The notes under the pieces are model-generated. The model was not told the origin of the DNA, made no database searches, and worked only from the letters and a program-made list of their open reading frames with translations. The translations under genes and the position numbers were made by a program. Positions 5,072 through 8,584 of a stretch of 8,584 bases of DNA are shown in pieces. This stretch comes from Candidatus Avelusimicrobium ruminicola (GTDB lineage: Bacteria > Elusimicrobiota > Elusimicrobia > Elusimicrobiales > Elusimicrobiaceae): contig ONQH01000037.1 of the NCBI GenBank assembly GCA_900319885.1, forward strand, positions 1-8,584. Reading direction: 5' to 3'. Positions within the stretch are counted from its first letter, which is position 1; every line of letters begins with the position of its first letter.

Positions 5072-8000
5072 ATGAAAAAAACAATTACGTTATGCTTATT
5101 ATTTGTTGGCGCACTTTTTACACATGCCCAAACGCTTACCCAAGCCGAAAAACTTTATCAAGAGGGCGACTTTGCCACTGCTCAAAAGCAATACCAAGAA
5201 ATTGTCAAAACAGCCACCGGAAATACCCTTTATCAAGCACAACTACGCCTCGCCGCGTGTCAATATCATAAGGGGGAATATTTAACTGCCGCCAAAACCA
5301 TGCTGGCCTACACGTTACCGGCTGACCCCTTATGGCAAGCCCGCTTCTTACTCTACCGTACGTATATGGCCCAACAAGCTGCCAATATTTATCACCCCAT
5401 TTTGCAAGAACGTGAAATAGAACAAAATAAAGATGCCGAATATTGGGCTCCCGCCCAATGGCATAGCCACATCCAAAAAGATTTTGAACACTTGTGGAGT
5501 TTACGTAAAGATCTCAGTCAAATCCCTATAGTCCAAGAAACCCTGATTTTAGAGTTGAAAGATACAGACACAAAACGCATCCCCACCCTTTTTGACTTTG
5601 CTACGTATCAATGGGTCCAGTTTTTGGGAGATACCGAGCAAACGATGCCGACTCAAGCCCCACGCACCTACCTGGAAGGGGCCGCAACGCCTGTTAAACA
5701 GTACAGCAACCGAGCCCATAAACTGGCGGACATTTTGCAAACCGCGTACCTATTAGAAGGAAAAGACCGACAGGATGCCCGTATTTTTTGGCAAACCGAT
5801 TATCTATTACTTCCCTTTGAACGCGGTGATTTTTTTGAAATCAAGGATAAACAAAAGGCATTAAACCAAGTTCTTCCCACCCTTTATGCGTTAAGCGGAT
5901 ATAATACCTCATCTAACAGTTGGTGGCAAAAATTAAAAGGCGTTGTTACCAACAGTGCCAACCAATATGGCAGATCTTATGCGGCCTATCGCACGGCACA
6001 ATTATTATGGGATAATGACGAACGAACCCAAGCCTTATCTGTCTGCCAATATGCGGTCAAATCTTTAGATAGTTCCTACTATACCTATCAATGTGATGAA
6101 CTGGCCCAGCGCATCACCCAGCCTGAAATTTCCTTTAGCACCCTGCCCCAGGCGTTACAACCCACTAAACCCCAAGTGAAACTGACACTACGCAATATAC
6201 CTCATGTATATGCGCGCATTTACCCCGTTACACGGGATGAATTGGCCCAATTTTACACCAACCAACGATACCACCGCACGCTAAGTGAATGGGATGACTT
6301 AATGCGCCTGTCGGACAATAACGTAAAATCTCTCTTATCCTCTACGAAAAAGTACCAATCGCTGGAAGATAACATTTCGTACAAAAAACCTTATTTTTCA
6401 CAAGAGCACACGCTCACGTTACCGGCTTTAACCCAAGGCTTGTATGTGGTGTTAGCCAGCGAGGGAAATGCCTTTGATACGGCCCAACACGCCGTTGCGG
6501 CCACCGTTATCAATATTACCGATTTGGCTTTGTTTGTAAGTACTGGCATTAACGATAATCCCGAAAAATATGTACGCACCCTCAAACAAGATAATTTGAC
6601 CCACAACCCGGAAATTTTCCGTTTCTATACGGTAGACTTAAAAACAGGGAATCCTGTCCCTAGCATCCCCTTGGATTTATTCACCGATTGGAACGGGTCG
6701 CGCAGACAACAACAAACCAATGCACAGGGGATTTCCACCTGGGCACGTCCTATTCAGATAGCCGCACATACCAACAATTCCTACCGGGTAAGTGTATGGG
6801 CCCAAAATAATAAAGATGCGGCGTACTCCGCCCATAGCACTGGCTTCTATTTTCACCCCAATCGTCCGGTCCGTTTATTTATACAAACCGATCGTGCCAT
6901 TTACCGCCCAGGACAAAAAGTTTCCATTTCCGTTCAAGGATTTGAAAATACCCCGCGCGGTTTGCAAGTATTACCGGCTAAAAAAGTAAATCTTACGGTA
7001 CGCAGCCAACAAAATTGGAAGCAGATTTTCCAAACCACAGGTACCCTTAACGAATTGGGTACTTTACAAACACAATTTACTCTGCCGGAAGGAAACGAGA
7101 TTTTGTTAGGTCGTTTTTCAGTGGAAGCAAACTGCCAAATCAACGGGGAGTCTTATGCGGATGAGTATATATTTTCCATGGAAGAATATAAGCGCCCGGA
7201 ATATGAAATTGAGCTAAACGATCCCCAAACACCACTTGCCTATGGGCAAACCGGTACCGTTACCGGCAAAGCCACTTATTACACAGGGATGCCTTTGCAA
7301 AAAGCGACCGTTAAATATACCCTAACCCGCCAAGAGTATATTCCCCCCTTCTATTGGTGGCGCATGTGGCTTCCTACCCCGGCTGAACAAATTGCACAGG
7401 GTGAAACCACTACAAATGACAAAGGCGAATTTTCTGTCTCGTTCAAACCGCAAGCCAAACGCACGGATGAAACCGCCACACAATACACTCTTAAAGCGGA
7501 AGTATATGACGATTCCGGCCGCGCGGTTGGAACCAAGCACACGTACAAAATCAGTAAATTCCCGCGTTTATTTAAGGTGGATTTTACACAAGGTTTTTAT
7601 GATGCCAATCAGTCGGCTCCGTTAGCGGATATCACGCTTACCAACGCTGACGGAAAAGCGGTTACCGGCAGTGTAGTGGCCCGTATTTCGCGCGTGCAAG
7701 ACACGCCAAAGATCAACGAAGACGAAAAGGCTTCTCTGGACGCTTGGTATAAGGACGCTAAAGATAGCACGATTGTTTTGACCCGTACGTTAGATTTCAA
7801 AACGCCGCAGGCACAAACCTTACAACTGCCCGCCTTACCGGAAGGGATTTACCGCTTAACTTTGAGTGCCAAACAAGCCGAAAACCAGTCAATCATCTTT
7901 GTGGTAACTGCGCCGAAATCCGCCTTGAAATTACCGGATATTACTTTGCCTCAATACAAGATGTACCGCCCCGGCGAAACCGCACGCATCCTGCTTGGCA

Positions 8001-8584
8001 GCAGTGCGCAAGAAGGGTCCAAACGGGTGGAAGTATATCGCAAGGATCAGTTCCTAGCAACAAGCGAATTATTACCCGCTGGGGTAAGTATTTACGAATA
8101 CATTGTAACAGAAGAGGACCGGGGCGGAATTGGTCTCTCATGGTTTGGAGCAAGTAACTATGTTTTCCACCACGGAAACACCAGTGTTACCGTGCCTTTT
8201 GATAATCAAGAACTCACCCTACAGGCAGATATCGCGCCAACCTATAAACCCGGGCAAACCGTAACGTGGAAACTATTCGTTAAAAACGCACAAAAACTGC
8301 CCGTCAACGGGCAAGCCAGCCTTAGCGTGTATGACAAATCCTTAGACTATTATGCCCCTAAAACAAACCCGTTTGCCTTAGGCGTCTTATTCCCGTCATA
8401 TACACAACACCCTGGTGTTACACTGAGTAGTTTGGTATCCGGGTATCTCTCTGTCTTTACCGGAAAAACCGAACGCAAATGGCAAGAACCGCCCCAATTA
8501 CCTACGCTAAATCTTATGATGCAAGCGCGCTACTACCGTAACTCCCGCGCTTTACTTGGCGGAAAGATGGCTATGCGCAACGCG
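5072..8584 (+). CDS. Bacterial alpha-2-macroglobulin family protein with N-terminal TPR-like region, 3' end cut by window
   Basis: There are 1171 codons from ATG 5072 to the window edge without a stop. Residues 1-19 are a Sec signal peptide (MKKTITLCLLFVGALFTHA, cleavage before Q20) with no lipobox cysteine, so a soluble exported, probably periplasmic, protein is expected. Residues 22-80 look like two TPR helical hairpins (EKLYQEGDFATAQKQYQEI; RLAACQYHKGEYLTAAKTML), and more helices follow to about 350. Residues 351-400 (VKLTLRNIPHVYARIYPV) resemble the first macroglobulin domain. MG2 starts near 601 with RLFIQTDRAIYRPGQKVSI, the family hallmark. Similar Y-[RK]-P-G strands recur at 965-968 and 1058-1061, followed by ASLSVYDKSLDYY (1082-1094). 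The last residues form a linker like that before the R-x-x-F segment of related proteins. The family traps proteases, usually through a C-x-E-Q thioester and often beside a PBP1C gene; both would lie beyond the window. Confidence 0.9.
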   Translation, partial: MKKTITLCLLFVGALFTHAQTLTQAEKLYQEGDFATAQKQYQEIVKTATGNTLYQAQLRLAACQYHKGEYLTAAKTMLAYTLPADPLWQARFLLYRTYMAQQAANIYHPILQEREIEQNKDAEYWAPAQWHSHIQKDFEHLWSLRKDLSQIPIVQETLILELKDTDTKRIPTLFDFATYQWVQFLGDTEQTMPTQAPRTYLEGAATPVKQYSNRAHKLADILQTAYLLEGKDRQDARIFWQTDYLLLPFERGDFFEIKDKQKALNQVLPTLYALSGYNTSSNSWWQKLKGVVTNSANQYGRSYAAYRTAQLLWDNDERTQALSVCQYAVKSLDSSYYTYQCDELAQRITQPEISFSTLPQALQPTKPQVKLTLRNIPHVYARIYPVTRDELAQFYTNQRYHRTLSEWDDLMRLSDNNVKSLLSSTKKYQSLEDNISYKKPYFSQEHTLTLPALTQGLYVVLASEGNAFDTAQHAVAATVINITDLALFVSTGINDNPEKYVRTLKQDNLTHNPEIFRFYTVDLKTGNPVPSIPLDLFTDWNGSRRQQQTNAQGISTWARPIQIAAHTNNSYRVSVWAQNNKDAAYSAHSTGFYFHPNRPVRLFIQTDRAIYRPGQKVSISVQGFENTPRGLQVLPAKKVNLTVRSQQNWKQIFQTTGTLNELGTLQTQFTLPEGNEILLGRFSVEANCQINGESYADEYIFSMEEYKRPEYEIELNDPQTPLAYGQTGTVTGKATYYTGMPLQKATVKYTLTRQEYIPPFYWWRMWLPTPAEQIAQGETTTNDKGEFSVSFKPQAKRTDETATQYTLKAEVYDDSGRAVGTKHTYKISKFPRLFKVDFTQGFYDANQSAPLADITLTNADGKAVTGSVVARISRVQDTPKINEDEKASLDAWYKDAKDSTIVLTRTLDFKTPQAQTLQLPALPEGIYRLTLSAKQAENQSIIFVVTAPKSALKLPDITLPQYKMYRPGETARILLGSSAQEGSKRVEVYRKDQFLATSELLPAGVSIYEYIVTEEDRGGIGLSWFGASNYVFHHGNTSVTVPFDNQELTLQADIAPTYKPGQTVTWKLFVKNAQKLPVNGQASLSVYDKSLDYYAPKTNPFALGVLFPSYTQHPGVTLSSLVSGYLSVFTGKTERKWQEPPQLPTLNLMMQARYYRNSRALLGGKMAMRNA

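Noticed and set aside
6391..8153. Several short minus- and plus-strand frames within the macroglobulin gene
   Set aside because: All are 60-80 codons, lie in other frames of a continuous 1171-codon gene with clear MG2 motifs, and show no start signals or known domains.

Overview
All genes in this window lie on the plus strand. The leftmost five form a tight, operon-like run of housekeeping genes. A separate start signal then precedes one very large exported protein, which runs off the right edge. The composition is moderate (by eye roughly mid-40s % GC, A-rich coding strand). The order nadD–yqeK–(LytR slot)–rsfS is a widely conserved bacterial arrangement. Together with a TPR-plus-alpha-2-macroglobulin protein that looks periplasmic, it points to a diderm bacterium. 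My impression from protein style is an Elusimicrobiota-like gut lineage, but this is a guess that sequence reading alone cannot confirm.

Bases 1-940 hold the 3' part of a fused NadD (nicotinate-mononucleotide adenylyltransferase) and YqeK (HD-domain dinucleoside tetraphosphatase) protein. Its true start lies upstream of the window, because the HKGH nucleotidyltransferase motif is encoded before the first visible ATG. The YqeK half stops early, and a stretch resembling its missing C-terminal tail is readable in the next frame just downstream (939-1007). This suggests a short internal deletion. Bases 977-1873 encode a membrane-anchored protein with a LytR_C domain. It sits where LytR/LCP proteins usually sit, but I can see no LCP catalytic core.

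Bases 1924-2427 encode RsfS (ribosomal silencing factor) with an unusual lysine-rich tail of about 50 residues. Two bases later argS begins (2430-4022, arginyl-tRNA synthetase). A GTG-started, PAP2-type integral membrane phosphatase follows (4039-4992).

A 79-base gap carries a perfect TATAAT box, a possible weak terminator and a good Shine-Dalgarno. It leads to an open-ended 1171-codon reading frame (5072-8584). This encodes a signal peptide, TPR-like helices, and the MG1/MG2 and later macroglobulin domains of a bacterial alpha-2-macroglobulin. The window ends before the position where a thioester motif would be expected.

Functionally, the left block joins NAD synthesis, Ap4A breakdown, ribosome silencing and tRNA charging (nucleotide and translation homeostasis). 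The right block serves the envelope (lipid phosphate metabolism, periplasmic protease defence). I saw no RNA genes, mobile elements, CRISPR arrays or intergenic stretches longer than 100 bases. I did not find a clearly new multi-gene system. The most notable points are the disrupted YqeK end, the RsfS lysine tail, the core-less LytR-slot protein and the altered HIGH motif of ArgRS.
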